Origin: Flavobacteriales bacterium
GTDB taxonomy: Bacteria > Bacteroidota > Bacteroidia > CAIKAF01
Direction of reading: 5' to 3'
Assembly: GCA_022402535.1 (NCBI GenBank)
Contig: JAKRSD010000031.1
Span: 6,499-70,498, forward strand
Length of the DNA stretch: 64,000 bases
The position numbers and the translations under genes are program-made. The notes under the pieces were generated by a model, which searched no databases, was not told the origin of the DNA, and saw only the letters and a list, made by a program, of their open reading frames with translations. This document shows, piece by piece, positions 52,596 to 61,678 of the stretch (positions within the stretch are counted from its first letter, which is position 1; each line of letters begins with the position of its first letter).

Positions 52596-53513
52596 ATGGG
52601 ATTTGATATTACCATATTAGGCACGGGAAGTGCCATTCCTACCAAAGATCGCTTTTTATCAGGACAGGTCGTAAACCACGATGAACATCTGTTTTTGATC
52701 GATTGCGGTGAAGGAACCCAAATGCAGTTGAGACGCTACAAAAAAAGTTTAAACCGCATTTCTCACGTCTTTATTTCACATCTGCATGCCGACCATTATC
52801 TGGGATTACCCGGTCTTCTTTCTTCCATGGATTTATTGGGAAGGGTGACACCACTTACCATATTTGCCCCCAAAGGGCTTGATGAGTTTATCCATTTCAA
52901 CTTTAAAATATCTTCCGCCACACCCCGCTTTCCTATCACTTTTGTTCATACGCAAACCCAAGGAAAGATGCTGCTCTTGGAAAATGAAAAATTGCAGGTG
53001 TTTTCTTTTCCATTAAAACACCGTGTGCCCTGTACCGGCTTTATTTTCGCCGAGAAACAAGGAAAACCCAAATTTGATAAGCGCATGTTAGGCCGGTATT
53101 TTATTACTCCTGAAGAAATTATTGCCATCAAAGAAGGGGCCGATTATACAGCTCCCGACGGAACTTTTTTTCCTAACAGCGAAGTAACCATAGCCCCTGC
53201 AAAACCCTGTTCGTATGCCTATTGCTCCGATACGTTGTATTTGCCTCATTTGGCATCTGAACTGCAACATATAGATGTGCTGTATCATGAAGCCACCTTT
53301 GCCCACGATTTGTCGGAAAGAGCAAAAGCCACATTTCATACCACGGCAACGGAAGCCGCACAATTGGCATCGGAAGCTAGAGTGGGGCAGTTGGTATTGG
53401 GGCATTTTTCATCCCGATATACCGATCCTGAGGTGTTGGCAGAAGAAGCTCGTCAAATTTTTAAAAACACGGCAAAAGGATATGAAGGCATGGTGATTTC
53501 ATTGCGCCCATAA
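52596..53513 (+). CDS. rnz: Ribonuclease Z
   Basis: 305 residues, metallo-beta-lactamase fold. Zinc motif H62-L-H64-A-D66-H67, with further ligands in PCTGFIF, YCSDTLY and LGHFSSRY. Removes the 3' trailer from tRNA precursors; matters here because tRNA-Cys lacks an encoded CCA. Starts just behind the previous gene's terminator, with a promoter before that hairpin. Confidence 0.94.
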   Translation: MGFDITILGTGSAIPTKDRFLSGQVVNHDEHLFLIDCGEGTQMQLRRYKKSLNRISHVFISHLHADHYLGLPGLLSSMDLLGRVTPLTIFAPKGLDEFIHFNFKISSATPRFPITFVHTQTQGKMLLLENEKLQVFSFPLKHRVPCTGFIFAEKQGKPKFDKRMLGRYFITPEEIIAIKEGADYTAPDGTFFPNSEVTIAPAKPCSYAYCSDTLYLPHLASELQHIDVLYHEATFAHDLSERAKATFHTTATEAAQLASEARVGQLVLGHFSSRYTDPEVLAEEARQIFKNTAKGYEGMVISLRP

Positions 53514-53555
53514 CATATTTACTTGCTTTTTGTTACTTTGTAAAAAATATTCAAA

Positions 53556-54089
53556 ATGATTGATCCTAAAGTTGAGAAAGTGCTGATAGAACAAATGGCT
53601 AAAGAATCAGCCTCGTCTGCACTGTATTTATCGATGCATTCCTGGTTAGAAATGAAAGGCCTGGAAGGCTGCGCCACATTTATGTTTGCTCAGGCCGAAG
53701 AAGAACGTACTCATATGCTGAAGCTGATGAAATATATTAACGACAGCGGAGGTCATGCCATCATACAGGGGGTTAAACAACCCAAAGCCCAGTTTAAAAA
53801 TGTGAAAGAAATTTTTGAACTGGTGCTGGAAAGCGAAAAAGACATCTCACGCTCTATTCATCAGTTGGTGGATGTGTGCACCAAGTTGAAAGATTATACC
53901 ACACTTCATTTTTTACAGTGGTATGTGGCCGAACAGCACGAAGAAGAAAAATTGGCCAGAACCATTCTGGATAAGTTGGAAATTATCGGCTTGGAAGGAA
54001 ACGGACTTTATCTGTTTGATAAAGAAATAGCGGGTATTCAGGTGCAGACCGAAATGAAAGCTCAGGACGCCGGTGGAGCCGGAGCCTGA
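53556..54089 (+). CDS. ftnA: Ferritin
   Basis: 177 residues, four-helix-bundle ferritin. Ferroxidase ligands lie in LYLSMHSWLEMKGLEG and AQAEEERTHM, with H and E further on (EQHEEEK). Oxidises and stores iron in a 24-mer shell. No strong -7 box is evident upstream (TTACTTTG at 53531-53540 is only partial). Stop abuts the convergent miaA stop. Confidence 0.93.
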   Translation: MIDPKVEKVLIEQMAKESASSALYLSMHSWLEMKGLEGCATFMFAQAEEERTHMLKLMKYINDSGGHAIIQGVKQPKAQFKNVKEIFELVLESEKDISRSIHQLVDVCTKLKDYTTLHFLQWYVAEQHEEEKLARTILDKLEIIGLEGNGLYLFDKEIAGIQVQTEMKAQDAGGAGA

Positions 54090-54983
54090 TTAGTTCAATA
54101 GCTTCAACACATCTTCTATTGGAGTTTCGGCTTCAATCCACTGTATTTCAGGTTGATTATTAAACCAGGTCATCTGCCTTTTGGCATATTGGCGCGTATG
54201 CGTTTTAATTAATTCTATGCAGGTTTTTTCATCGGTTTTGCCGTCGAAATAGTCAAAATATTCTTTGTAGCCTACGGTCTGCAATGCTTTTAATTGACGG
54301 AACTCATTCACATTTCTCGCTTCATTTTCTAAACCGTCTTTAACCATGGTATCCACCCGTTCATGAATACGTCTGTGAAGCTCTTCCTTTGGCCATTTAA
54401 TTCCAATCATCAAAAACGGATATGTGGGTTTTGAATCTCCGGTTTTGAATGAAGAGTATGGCTTTCCGGAAGAGTAGCAAATTTCTAATGCTCTGCGAAG
54501 CCTTGCGGGATTTTGTATATCCACTACTGAATAATACGCGGGATCTTTACTTTCAAGTTCTCTTTGCCAAGCTTCGATTCCTCCCGAATTGAATAACGCT
54601 TCAACCTGTTCGCGTGCTGTTTGTGTAACTTTCGGAAATTCATCCATGCCTTTCAACAGACTGTTTATGTATAGCCCGGATCCACCACAAACGATAACAT
54701 GTTTTTTTGTGTTGAGTAAATCATCGATTACGCTTCGGGCATCTCGGGCAAACGCGCCGGAAGAATATTCTTCGCATACCGAACGGCAGGCAATAAAATG
54801 GTGTTTCACCCGGTTCAATTCTTCTGTATTTGGCATAGCGCTGCCGATGGGTAATTCGCGATAAAACTGCCTGGAATCGGCAGAAATAATTTCGGTGTTC
54901 AATTTTTCGGCCAGTTCAATAGCCAGCTTTGTTTTGCCCGAGGCGGTTGGTCCCACAATGGCTATAACCTTGACTGAATCCAT
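54090..54983 (-). CDS. miaA: tRNA dimethylallyltransferase
   Basis: 297 residues. P-loop GPTASGKT (residues 11-18), followed by the family segment SADSRQFYREL. Adds a dimethylallyl group to A37 of UNN-decoding tRNAs. The start overlaps the stop of the upstream CCA-adding enzyme gene by 1 nt (TAATG), so they form an operon of tRNA maturation genes. Confidence 0.95.
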   Translation of the reverse strand: MDSVKVIAIVGPTASGKTKLAIELAEKLNTEIISADSRQFYRELPIGSAMPNTEELNRVKHHFIACRSVCEEYSSGAFARDARSVIDDLLNTKKHVIVCGGSGLYINSLLKGMDEFPKVTQTAREQVEALFNSGGIEAWQRELESKDPAYYSVVDIQNPARLRRALEICYSSGKPYSSFKTGDSKPTYPFLMIGIKWPKEELHRRIHERVDTMVKDGLENEARNVNEFRQLKALQTVGYKEYFDYFDGKTDEKTCIELIKTHTRQYAKRQMTWFNNQPEIQWIEAETPIEDVLKLLN

Positions 54984-56422
54984 TAACTCAGTTGTTTAAT
55001 GGCGGAAAATCCCAATTCGGCTCCCTTTTTATACATAAAAACCAAGGCTTCTTCCCGGTTATTTTGAATCATGCCGTCCAGAATGGCATCTTTTATGGCT
55101 GTTTTTATGGTACCGATTTCTTCGCACGGGGTAATTCCAAAGGCTTCCATAATATCCTGACCGGAAACCGGCGGCTGAAAGTTCCGGAGATGATCTTTTT
55201 CCTCTACTTCTTTAATGCGTTTGCGCACTTTTTTATAGTTCGACAGATATCGAACCACTTTTTCCTCGTTTTTAGAGGTGATGTCCGCTTCGCAGAGCAT
55301 CAACAGGTCTTCAATGTCTTCACCGGCATCAAAAATTAAACGGCGGATGGCACTGTCTGTAATCTGTTCTTTAGCCAGAACGATAGGTCTCAGGTGGAGT
55401 CTGACCAGCTTTTGAACATATTTCATTTTTTCGTTCAGCGGAAGACTCAATCGTTTGAATATGCCCGGTGTCATTTTGGCCCCCAAATCTTCATGCCCGT
55501 GGAAAGTCCACCCATGCCCGGGTTCAAACCGTTTGGTGGGCGGTTTGGCGATATCGTGCATGATGGCCGCCCAACGTAACCAAAGATTATCCGTGTTTTT
55601 CGACAAATTGTCGAGCACCTGCAGGGTATGATAAAAATTATCCTTATGTCCCTTACCTTCCACGTTTTCTACGCCATGCAGGGCCGTCATTTCCGGGAAA
55701 ATGATTTCCAGAAGACCGGTTGAAAACAACAGTTTGAATCCTATCGAGGGCGTGGGAGAAAGTACTATTTTATTGAGTTCATCGGCTATCCGCTCTTTTG
55801 AAATAATTCGAATCCGTTCTGCATTTCGGGAAATACTTTCCAGTGAACGGGTTTCAATCTGGAATTGCAGCTGACTGGCAAACCGGATGGCACGCATCAT
55901 GCGTAGCGGGTCGTCAGAGTAAGTAATGTCAGGATTCAGTGGGGTGCGGAGTATGCCCTGTTCCAAATCGCGCAGGCCGCCAAAACGATCTACCGGTTTC
56001 CCAAATTCGGCTTTGTTCAATTTAATGGCAAGGGCGTTTATGGTAAAATCTCTGCGGTTTAAATCATCCTCCAATGTTCCCGATTCTACCGAAGGTTTAC
56101 GGGAGTTTTCGCGATAGCTTTCTTTGCGGGCGCCTACAAATTCCAGGTCGTATTCTCCATATTTAATCATGGCGGTTCCAAAATTGGCAAACACGGCTAC
56201 TTCTCCTTTTTTGCCTAATTTTTCCGAAACTTTTTGGGCCAGTTCTATACCGCTTCCCACAGCCATGATATCAATGTCTTTACAGGGCCTTCCCAGCAGC
56301 ATATCCCTTACAAAACCGCCAATTAAATAGGCGTCCACACCTAAGGCATCTGCTTCGGATGATATCAGTTTGAAAATCGGATTTCTTAAATACTCTCTGA
56401 TGAGCAGTTCATGTTCCTGCAT
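54983..56422 (-). CDS. CCA tRNA nucleotidyltransferase / poly(A) polymerase, HD domain
   Basis: 479 residues from ATG 56422 (MQEHELLIREYLRNP). Class II nucleotidyltransferase head: GGFVRDMLLGRPCKDIDI, with the RRDFTINALA and DDPLRMMRA motifs. An HD phosphohydrolase domain follows (HDIAKPPT...FHGHEDLGA). It completes tRNA 3' ends by adding CCA. A -7 box lies 8 nt upstream of the start. Confidence 0.93.
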   Translation of the reverse strand: MQEHELLIREYLRNPIFKLISSEADALGVDAYLIGGFVRDMLLGRPCKDIDIMAVGSGIELAQKVSEKLGKKGEVAVFANFGTAMIKYGEYDLEFVGARKESYRENSRKPSVESGTLEDDLNRRDFTINALAIKLNKAEFGKPVDRFGGLRDLEQGILRTPLNPDITYSDDPLRMMRAIRFASQLQFQIETRSLESISRNAERIRIISKERIADELNKIVLSPTPSIGFKLLFSTGLLEIIFPEMTALHGVENVEGKGHKDNFYHTLQVLDNLSKNTDNLWLRWAAIMHDIAKPPTKRFEPGHGWTFHGHEDLGAKMTPGIFKRLSLPLNEKMKYVQKLVRLHLRPIVLAKEQITDSAIRRLIFDAGEDIEDLLMLCEADITSKNEEKVVRYLSNYKKVRKRIKEVEEKDHLRNFQPPVSGQDIMEAFGITPCEEIGTIKTAIKDAILDGMIQNNREEALVFMYKKGAELGFSAIKQLS

Positions 56423-56429
56423 AACGCTG

Positions 56430-56437
56430 CAAAAATA
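56430..56437 (-). promoter_or_regulatory. -7 box (TATTTTTG) for the CCA/miaA operon
   Basis: Full TAnnTTTG match on the minus strand, 8 nt before ATG 56422, implying a leaderless or nearly leaderless mRNA. Confidence 0.45.
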
Positions 56438-56546
56438 GGAATCCACACGGGTTTATAATCGAATTATTTATAACCGGCTGAATTTGGCTTATCAAATTGG
56501 TTTTAAATACAATGGATTATAGATAAATTCAAGCTGCTTAATTTTT

Positions 56547-56577
56547 TTGGTTTTACGGGGCAGTCTGTGGATATTTG
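56547..56577 (+). promoter_or_regulatory. Candidate promoter for the histidine kinase/carotenoid operon
   Basis: TTG (56547-56549), 20-nt spacer, GATATTTG (56570-56577; 7 of 8). ATG 56614 follows by 36 nt. Confidence 0.4.
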
Positions 56578-56613
56578 TTAACTAAAAAATCGATTTTTTT
56601 TTGATTTTTCACT

Positions 56614-58476
56614 ATGAAAAAAGATAGCCGTATATCCCTGAATACCCGCTTTAAAACGGGGGCTATTTTTTTCTTTTATGCTTTATTCTATTCGGTTTCC
56701 GCAATAGGCCAGTTAAAACCTGCCGATAGTTTAAAAGTGATTTATCTTCAAAATCCGGATACGGTAAAGCGTCTGGATGCCGTGATGGTCTATCTGCATT
56801 CTATTCCTATGATGGATTTTGATGCCCGCATGCAGGTCAGTAATGCCGGAATTCAATTAGCCGTTCTTTCCGGAGATTCACTCAAAATAGGGCAGTTGTT
56901 TTCGCTGAAGGGTTCTTCGTTTTATTTCAAAGGAGTTTTTGACAGTGCCGCCCATTATTTCTACAAATCGGTGCATGTGCTGGAAAAGAAAAATTATAAG
57001 AAAGATTTGGCGCATACGCTTAATAATCTGGCAAGACTGTACCGCAAAAAAAGGGAGTTTCCGAGAGCGTTGAGCACATATGACAGGGCCATGAATATTT
57101 TTACCGAGCTGGGTGATTCCGAAGGTATTGCCACCATTTACAATGAATCGGGTGTGGTGTATGAATACATGGGAGATTTTGATGAGGCTGAAAGGCGGTA
57201 TAAAGCCTCTCTGAATATTCATATTCAGCGCAAAGACAGCGTCGGTATCTCTTATGCTTACAGCAATATCGGGTATTTATATATCTCATTGAATAAATAC
57301 AAACCGGCCGAAGAATATTTACTGAAAGCGCTGGAAATCCGAAAAAATTTGAAAGATTCTTTTGCGCTTGCTCTTAACTACAACGAATTGGGTGAATTGT
57401 ATTCAAAAAGTGGAAAATTTGCCAAAGCCCTTGATTTTATAAGCCTCAGTATAAACATTGCCGCTCCTAATGGATATTTAGATCTGTTGATGGATAATTA
57501 CAAAAAGAAAGCTGAAGTTTCGGCAATGATGGGCAATTTTAAAAATGCTTATGGCCATTATCTTACTTACAGTGCACTGAAAGACTCTATTTACAAAGTA
57601 GATGTGGAGGCAAGAATAGAAGAGGTTTCAACCCGCTACGAAACGGAAAAAAAGGAAGCTGAAAATGAACTGCTGAAAAAAACGCTCGATTTACGCGATC
57701 TGGAAATTGAAAACCGTAAAAACCAAAACAGGGTGCAGAAACTTACCTTGTTTTTGATATCCATACTTCTGGTTTTCGGTGTGGTGGTTGCCTTATTTAT
57801 TTATTACAGAAAACGGCGCGAACTGCAGATAAAATTGGATGCAGAAGTGAATCAGGCGAGAGATAATGAGCGGAGGAGAATATCAAGAGATTTACACGAT
57901 AATCTGGGGGCTCAAATGAGTTATCTGATAGCACTTATGGATAATTCTAAAGTTTCAGAAATCGATAAACCACTGCTGAACGCCATGCGCGATACAGCCG
58001 GACAGGCTATTATGACGCTGAGGGAAACCGTTTGGGCCATTAATCTGAAAGAAATTTCAGTAGAAAATTTCAGCGATAAATTCAAACAATACGTGCTGAA
58101 ACAAACGGAATATTTAAGTGGGATTGAAGTGGTTTTTAAAGAAGAAATCAAAACCGAAAAAGCGTTAGGACCTGCCGTGGCACTGAATATTTTCAGACTT
58201 TGTCAGGAGGCATTTTCCAATGCTTTGAAGCATTCCGGCGCATCGCGAATTCTGGTTACTTTTCGTTCTGACGGGGAGTTTGATTTTTATTTTTCTGTGG
58301 AAGACAATGGGGTGGGATTTGATGTTGAAAACGGTGGGAAGGATGGACATTACGGGCTTGAAAATATGCAAACCCGTGCAGAAGAATCGGGTGCGATTTT
58401 AAAGATTTCATCCCAAAAGGCTAGCGGAACAAGGGTAGAGGTGTTTTCGGTCAATTCAAAACAAAATGAGCGTTGA
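56614..58476 (+). CDS. TPR-containing sensor histidine kinase (HisKA_3 type)
   Basis: 620 residues. Signal peptide or anchor (about 12-33), then about six tetratricopeptide repeats (about 90-330; e.g. AHTLNNLARLYRKK, IATIYNESGVVYEY), a coiled coil, one membrane helix (about 374-393), then HisKA_3 with H428 in ISRDLHDNLGAQM and an HATPase domain (N box LCQEAFSNALKHSG, GVGFDVENGG, GLENM). Such kinases normally pair with a LuxR/NarL response regulator, but none lies nearby. It overlaps the crtI frame by up to 11 nt, so it may sense a signal for pigment synthesis. Confidence 0.9.
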   Translation: MKKDSRISLNTRFKTGAIFFFYALFYSVSAIGQLKPADSLKVIYLQNPDTVKRLDAVMVYLHSIPMMDFDARMQVSNAGIQLAVLSGDSLKIGQLFSLKGSSFYFKGVFDSAAHYFYKSVHVLEKKNYKKDLAHTLNNLARLYRKKREFPRALSTYDRAMNIFTELGDSEGIATIYNESGVVYEYMGDFDEAERRYKASLNIHIQRKDSVGISYAYSNIGYLYISLNKYKPAEEYLLKALEIRKNLKDSFALALNYNELGELYSKSGKFAKALDFISLSINIAAPNGYLDLLMDNYKKKAEVSAMMGNFKNAYGHYLTYSALKDSIYKVDVEARIEEVSTRYETEKKEAENELLKKTLDLRDLEIENRKNQNRVQKLTLFLISILLVFGVVVALFIYYRKRRELQIKLDAEVNQARDNERRRISRDLHDNLGAQMSYLIALMDNSKVSEIDKPLLNAMRDTAGQAIMTLRETVWAINLKEISVENFSDKFKQYVLKQTEYLSGIEVVFKEEIKTEKALGPAVALNIFRLCQEAFSNALKHSGASRILVTFRSDGEFDFYFSVEDNGVGFDVENGGKDGHYGLENMQTRAEESGAILKISSQKASGTRVEVFSVNSKQNER

Positions 58477-58492
58477 GTTATTTATGAACGGA

Positions 58493-59977
58493 ATGGAGAA
58501 AAAGAAAGTAATCATTATCGGTTCAGGAATTGCAGGCATTGCGCTTTCCATACGGTTGGCTAATGCGGGTTTTCAGGTTACTGTTTTAGAAAAAAATGAT
58601 TTTGCCGGAGGTAAACTTTCAGAAATAAGGAAAGACGGATACCGGTTTGATGCAGGACCTTCCTTATTTACATTGCCTCATTTGGTGGATGAATTGTTTA
58701 CACTTTGCGGAGAAAATCCCGCAGATTATTTTTCGTATGATTCGGTTAATCCCATCTGCCGGTACTTTTTTGCTTCGGGCAAGCAGGTAGATTCATCATC
58801 CGACATAGAAGTCTTTGCTTCCGAAATGGAAAAACAGCTTGGCGAACCGGCTCATCATGTCATCAAATACCTGAAAGATTCAGAGACGAAATGGAACCTG
58901 ACTTCCGACGTATTTATTTTTTCCGACTTTTCTGACCCGAAAACCTATGTATCGGGTTCCTTTTTGAAAGGCATGGCTAATGTGCACAAGCTGGGTGTTT
59001 TTAAAACCATGCACCGGCACAACTTAAAATCTTTTAAAACTCCCGAAGCCGTTCAGCTTTTTGACCGTTATGCCACGTACAATGGTTCAGATCCTTTCCG
59101 GGTACCTGCCACGCTTACCGTTATTCCGCACGTGGAGTATGGTATCGGGGCCTTTTTACCCCGTGGGGGTATGTATGACATCATTAACGCCTTGAAAGAA
59201 TTGGCCGAAAGGCAGGGGGTGGAGTTCCGGTTCAGTGAAGAAGCAACCAAGATTGAACTACTGAATCGAACGGTTACAGGCGTACATACGCACCGAAATT
59301 TTTATCCTGCAGAGCTGGTGGTTTCCAATGCCGATGTGGCACCCACTTATAAGTATCTGCTCAATGATCCAGATATGTTTGATGAGGTTACACGCCTTGA
59401 AAGAAGCACTTCGGCGTTGGTGTTTAATTGGGGAATGAAAGCCGAATTTCCCGAACTGGACCTGCATAATATTTTCTTTGCCGAAAACTACAGGGCCGAA
59501 TTTGAATCCTTGTTTGACACACAGACACTTCATGACGATCCCACTATTTATCTTTTTATCAGTTCCAAAAAAGTACCTTCAGATGCGCCCGTAGGCTGCG
59601 AAAATTGGTTTACCATGATTAATGTGCCTTCCGACTCGGGACAGGATTGGTCCACACTGGTAGAAAAGGCCCGCAAAATCATATTGAAAAAACTTTCAGA
59701 CAGGCTGAATAGGGACTTGGAATCATACATAGAAACCGAAATTGTGGAAGATCCCCTATGGATTCAAAGCCGCACATCGGCTTGGAAAGGGTCACTTTAC
59801 GGTTCCTCATCCAATAACCGAATGGCTTCATTTTGGAGGCATCCGAATCATTCCCGTAAATATAAAAACCTTTATTTTGCAGGAGGAAGCGTGCATCCGG
59901 GAGGCGGCATACCCATGTGTCTGGCTTCGGCCCGTATCACTGCTGAAATCATTAACCAAAACCACTTGAAAGCATGA
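58493..59977 (+). CDS. crtI: Phytoene desaturase-family enzyme (CrtI type)
   Basis: 494 residues from ATG 58493 (MEKKKVIIIGSGIAG, where homologues start; in-frame ATGs at 58466 and 58484 are alternatives). FAD-binding Rossmann motif GSGIAGIA, the carotene-desaturase signature DAGPSLFTLPHLVDEL and the C-terminal GGSVHPGGGIPMCLASA. Introduces double bonds into phytoene or a carotenoid intermediate at the inner membrane. It overlaps the CruF-like gene by 4 nt (ATGA). Closest to CrtI, but CrtD-type activity on another substrate cannot be excluded. Confidence 0.9.
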   Translation: MEKKKVIIIGSGIAGIALSIRLANAGFQVTVLEKNDFAGGKLSEIRKDGYRFDAGPSLFTLPHLVDELFTLCGENPADYFSYDSVNPICRYFFASGKQVDSSSDIEVFASEMEKQLGEPAHHVIKYLKDSETKWNLTSDVFIFSDFSDPKTYVSGSFLKGMANVHKLGVFKTMHRHNLKSFKTPEAVQLFDRYATYNGSDPFRVPATLTVIPHVEYGIGAFLPRGGMYDIINALKELAERQGVEFRFSEEATKIELLNRTVTGVHTHRNFYPAELVVSNADVAPTYKYLLNDPDMFDEVTRLERSTSALVFNWGMKAEFPELDLHNIFFAENYRAEFESLFDTQTLHDDPTIYLFISSKKVPSDAPVGCENWFTMINVPSDSGQDWSTLVEKARKIILKKLSDRLNRDLESYIETEIVEDPLWIQSRTSAWKGSLYGSSSNNRMASFWRHPNHSRKYKNLYFAGGSVHPGGGIPMCLASARITAEIINQNHLKA

Positions 59978-60615
59978 AAATAAACCCATTTGTTGTCTGG
60001 ATTCTTGTAATAATTATATACGCCGTAGGGCTTGCCGGATTTATGATTCCTTCCCTAAAGGATTTATTTATCTGGCTTATTCCTGTTAATATTTTATTCG
60101 CATTTGCCGTTTTGCTTTTGGGCGAGTCCAAGTTGAATTTGCAATTCTGGCTCTATTTTGCACTTTGTTTTGCCTTCGGCTATTTTATTGAACTGGCGGG
60201 TACCCGTACTGGAGTCATTTTTGGCGATTATCAATATGGCGACGGACTTGGTATTAAAGTGCTGGATGTGCCGTTGATGATCGGTGTAAACTGGTTTTTC
60301 ATGGCCTACACATCGGTCAGTTTCGTGAAAAAATATTTTAGTTCCAAAATCATTCAAACCCTTCTTGCGCCCGCGCTCATGGTGGCGTATGATTTTTTTC
60401 TGGAACCCTTTGCCATGGAACATGATATGTGGTCGTGGGGAGGAGATATAATTCCGCTTCAGAACTATGTAGCCTGGTATTTGGGAGGTCTTTTTCTTTG
60501 TTCTGTAGCGATTTGGAGCAAGTTTTCTATAAAAAATAAGAATGCCATCTTTCTGTTTTTTGTACAGTTCCTATTCTTCATCATTTTGTATATCCGTAGA
60601 GAGATTTTATCCTAA
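59974..60615 (+). CDS. Carotenoid biosynthesis membrane protein, CruF-like
   Basis: 213 residues with seven or eight membrane helices. The family pattern is visible: ELAGTRTGVIFGDYQYG, VPLMIGVNWFFMAY, AYDFFLEPFAMEHDMWSW (key residues E, G, Y, D, P, W). Members hydrate the 1',2' double bond of acyclic carotenoid ends (CruF) or act in related hydration steps. The gene overlaps crtI by 4 nt; 55 nt separate it from the Rieske gene. Exact reaction inferred from the family. Confidence 0.85.
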   Translation: MKINPFVVWILVIIIYAVGLAGFMIPSLKDLFIWLIPVNILFAFAVLLLGESKLNLQFWLYFALCFAFGYFIELAGTRTGVIFGDYQYGDGLGIKVLDVPLMIGVNWFFMAYTSVSFVKKYFSSKIIQTLLAPALMVAYDFFLEPFAMEHDMWSWGGDIIPLQNYVAWYLGGLFLCSVAIWSKFSIKNKNAIFLFFVQFLFFIILYIRREILS

Positions 60616-60670
60616 ATTCGTTAAACAATTTCGGGTAGTTTGGGTTACCTTGTTTCACTAATTTCCTATC

Positions 60671-61678
60671 ATGTACATCGAAAATAAATGGTATCTGGCC
60701 TGTCTTCAAGAGGAGTTGGACGTACAAAATCCACTCAAGAAAAAAATGCTGGGCCGAGAACTGGTGATCTTTAAAAATTCAAAAGGGGAAATCGGCGTAA
60801 TGGAAGACCGGTGCTGCCACCGGAACGTGAATTTATCACTCGGATACATTCATGGAGAACATATTAAATGCGCTTATCATGGTTGGGAATTTGACACCAA
60901 AGGAATTTGCAAAAATATTCCTTCACTGCCTGTGGATAAACCTATTCCTAACGTTTGCAAAATAAACAGTTACCGGGTTAGGACCGATTACAAGTCGGTA
61001 TGGGTTTTTATCGGGGATGAAAAATATGCCGACTCAGAGGGGCTTCCGCCCATGACGGAAATGGACTCTTTGCCCAGGGTGTATAATTACCATTATTTTA
61101 AAGCCGATTTGAAACTGGTGGCCGAAAGTCTGATTGATGCGTATCATATCAATCATGTGCACAGGAATTCCATCGGTACTTTCATGGGGAATTTACACGC
61201 CGGTCAGGTCGATTTTAATGTGAAGAAGGGGAACGATTGGCTCACGGGTACTTATGAGCGTATGAACGAAGGCAGTTTTTGGGAAAAACTGTATTTCGGT
61301 TTTACCAAAACCATCCGAACCCATTTTGGCTTTTGGTTTCCACATACTTCTAAATTGGATATTGAATTTCCGAAAAGAAGGATGATTATTTACGAGCATT
61401 TTTATGCCGTGGACGAAGAAACCGTCTGCATGTGTCAGATAACGCTTTGGGATAATATTTTTAAAACACTACCGCCCTTTGCCAGATGGTTTATGCACCG
61501 CAAATCGGTAACGATTGTGGAAGAAGATTTAACGTTTTTAGAAAATAGCTTCGAAGTGAAAGCCAGAACGGGAAAAACCGATTTATTGGTTACTCCGTCT
61601 GATGAAATCACATTTGAATTTACCCGGATCTGGAATGCCCAAACGGCGACAAATGCCACAAACTCTGTAAGTGAATGA
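60671..61678 (+). CDS. Rieske non-heme iron oxygenase in the carotenoid cluster
   Basis: 335 residues. Rieske [2Fe-2S] site: C48-x-H50 and C67-x2-H70 (CAYHGWEF). Mononuclear iron site: D156-x2-H159-x4-H164 (DAYHINHVH). The C-terminal catalytic domain is of the usual size for chlorophyllide-a-oxygenase or ring-hydroxylase-type alpha subunits. An electron-donor partner is not seen. It overlaps the CrtU-like gene by 4 nt, which ties it to carotenoid modification: probably hydroxylation or oxidation of a carotenoid. Substrate unknown. Confidence 0.85.
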   Translation: MYIENKWYLACLQEELDVQNPLKKKMLGRELVIFKNSKGEIGVMEDRCCHRNVNLSLGYIHGEHIKCAYHGWEFDTKGICKNIPSLPVDKPIPNVCKINSYRVRTDYKSVWVFIGDEKYADSEGLPPMTEMDSLPRVYNYHYFKADLKLVAESLIDAYHINHVHRNSIGTFMGNLHAGQVDFNVKKGNDWLTGTYERMNEGSFWEKLYFGFTKTIRTHFGFWFPHTSKLDIEFPKRRMIIYEHFYAVDEETVCMCQITLWDNIFKTLPPFARWFMHRKSVTIVEEDLTFLENSFEVKARTGKTDLLVTPSDEITFEFTRIWNAQTATNATNSVSE

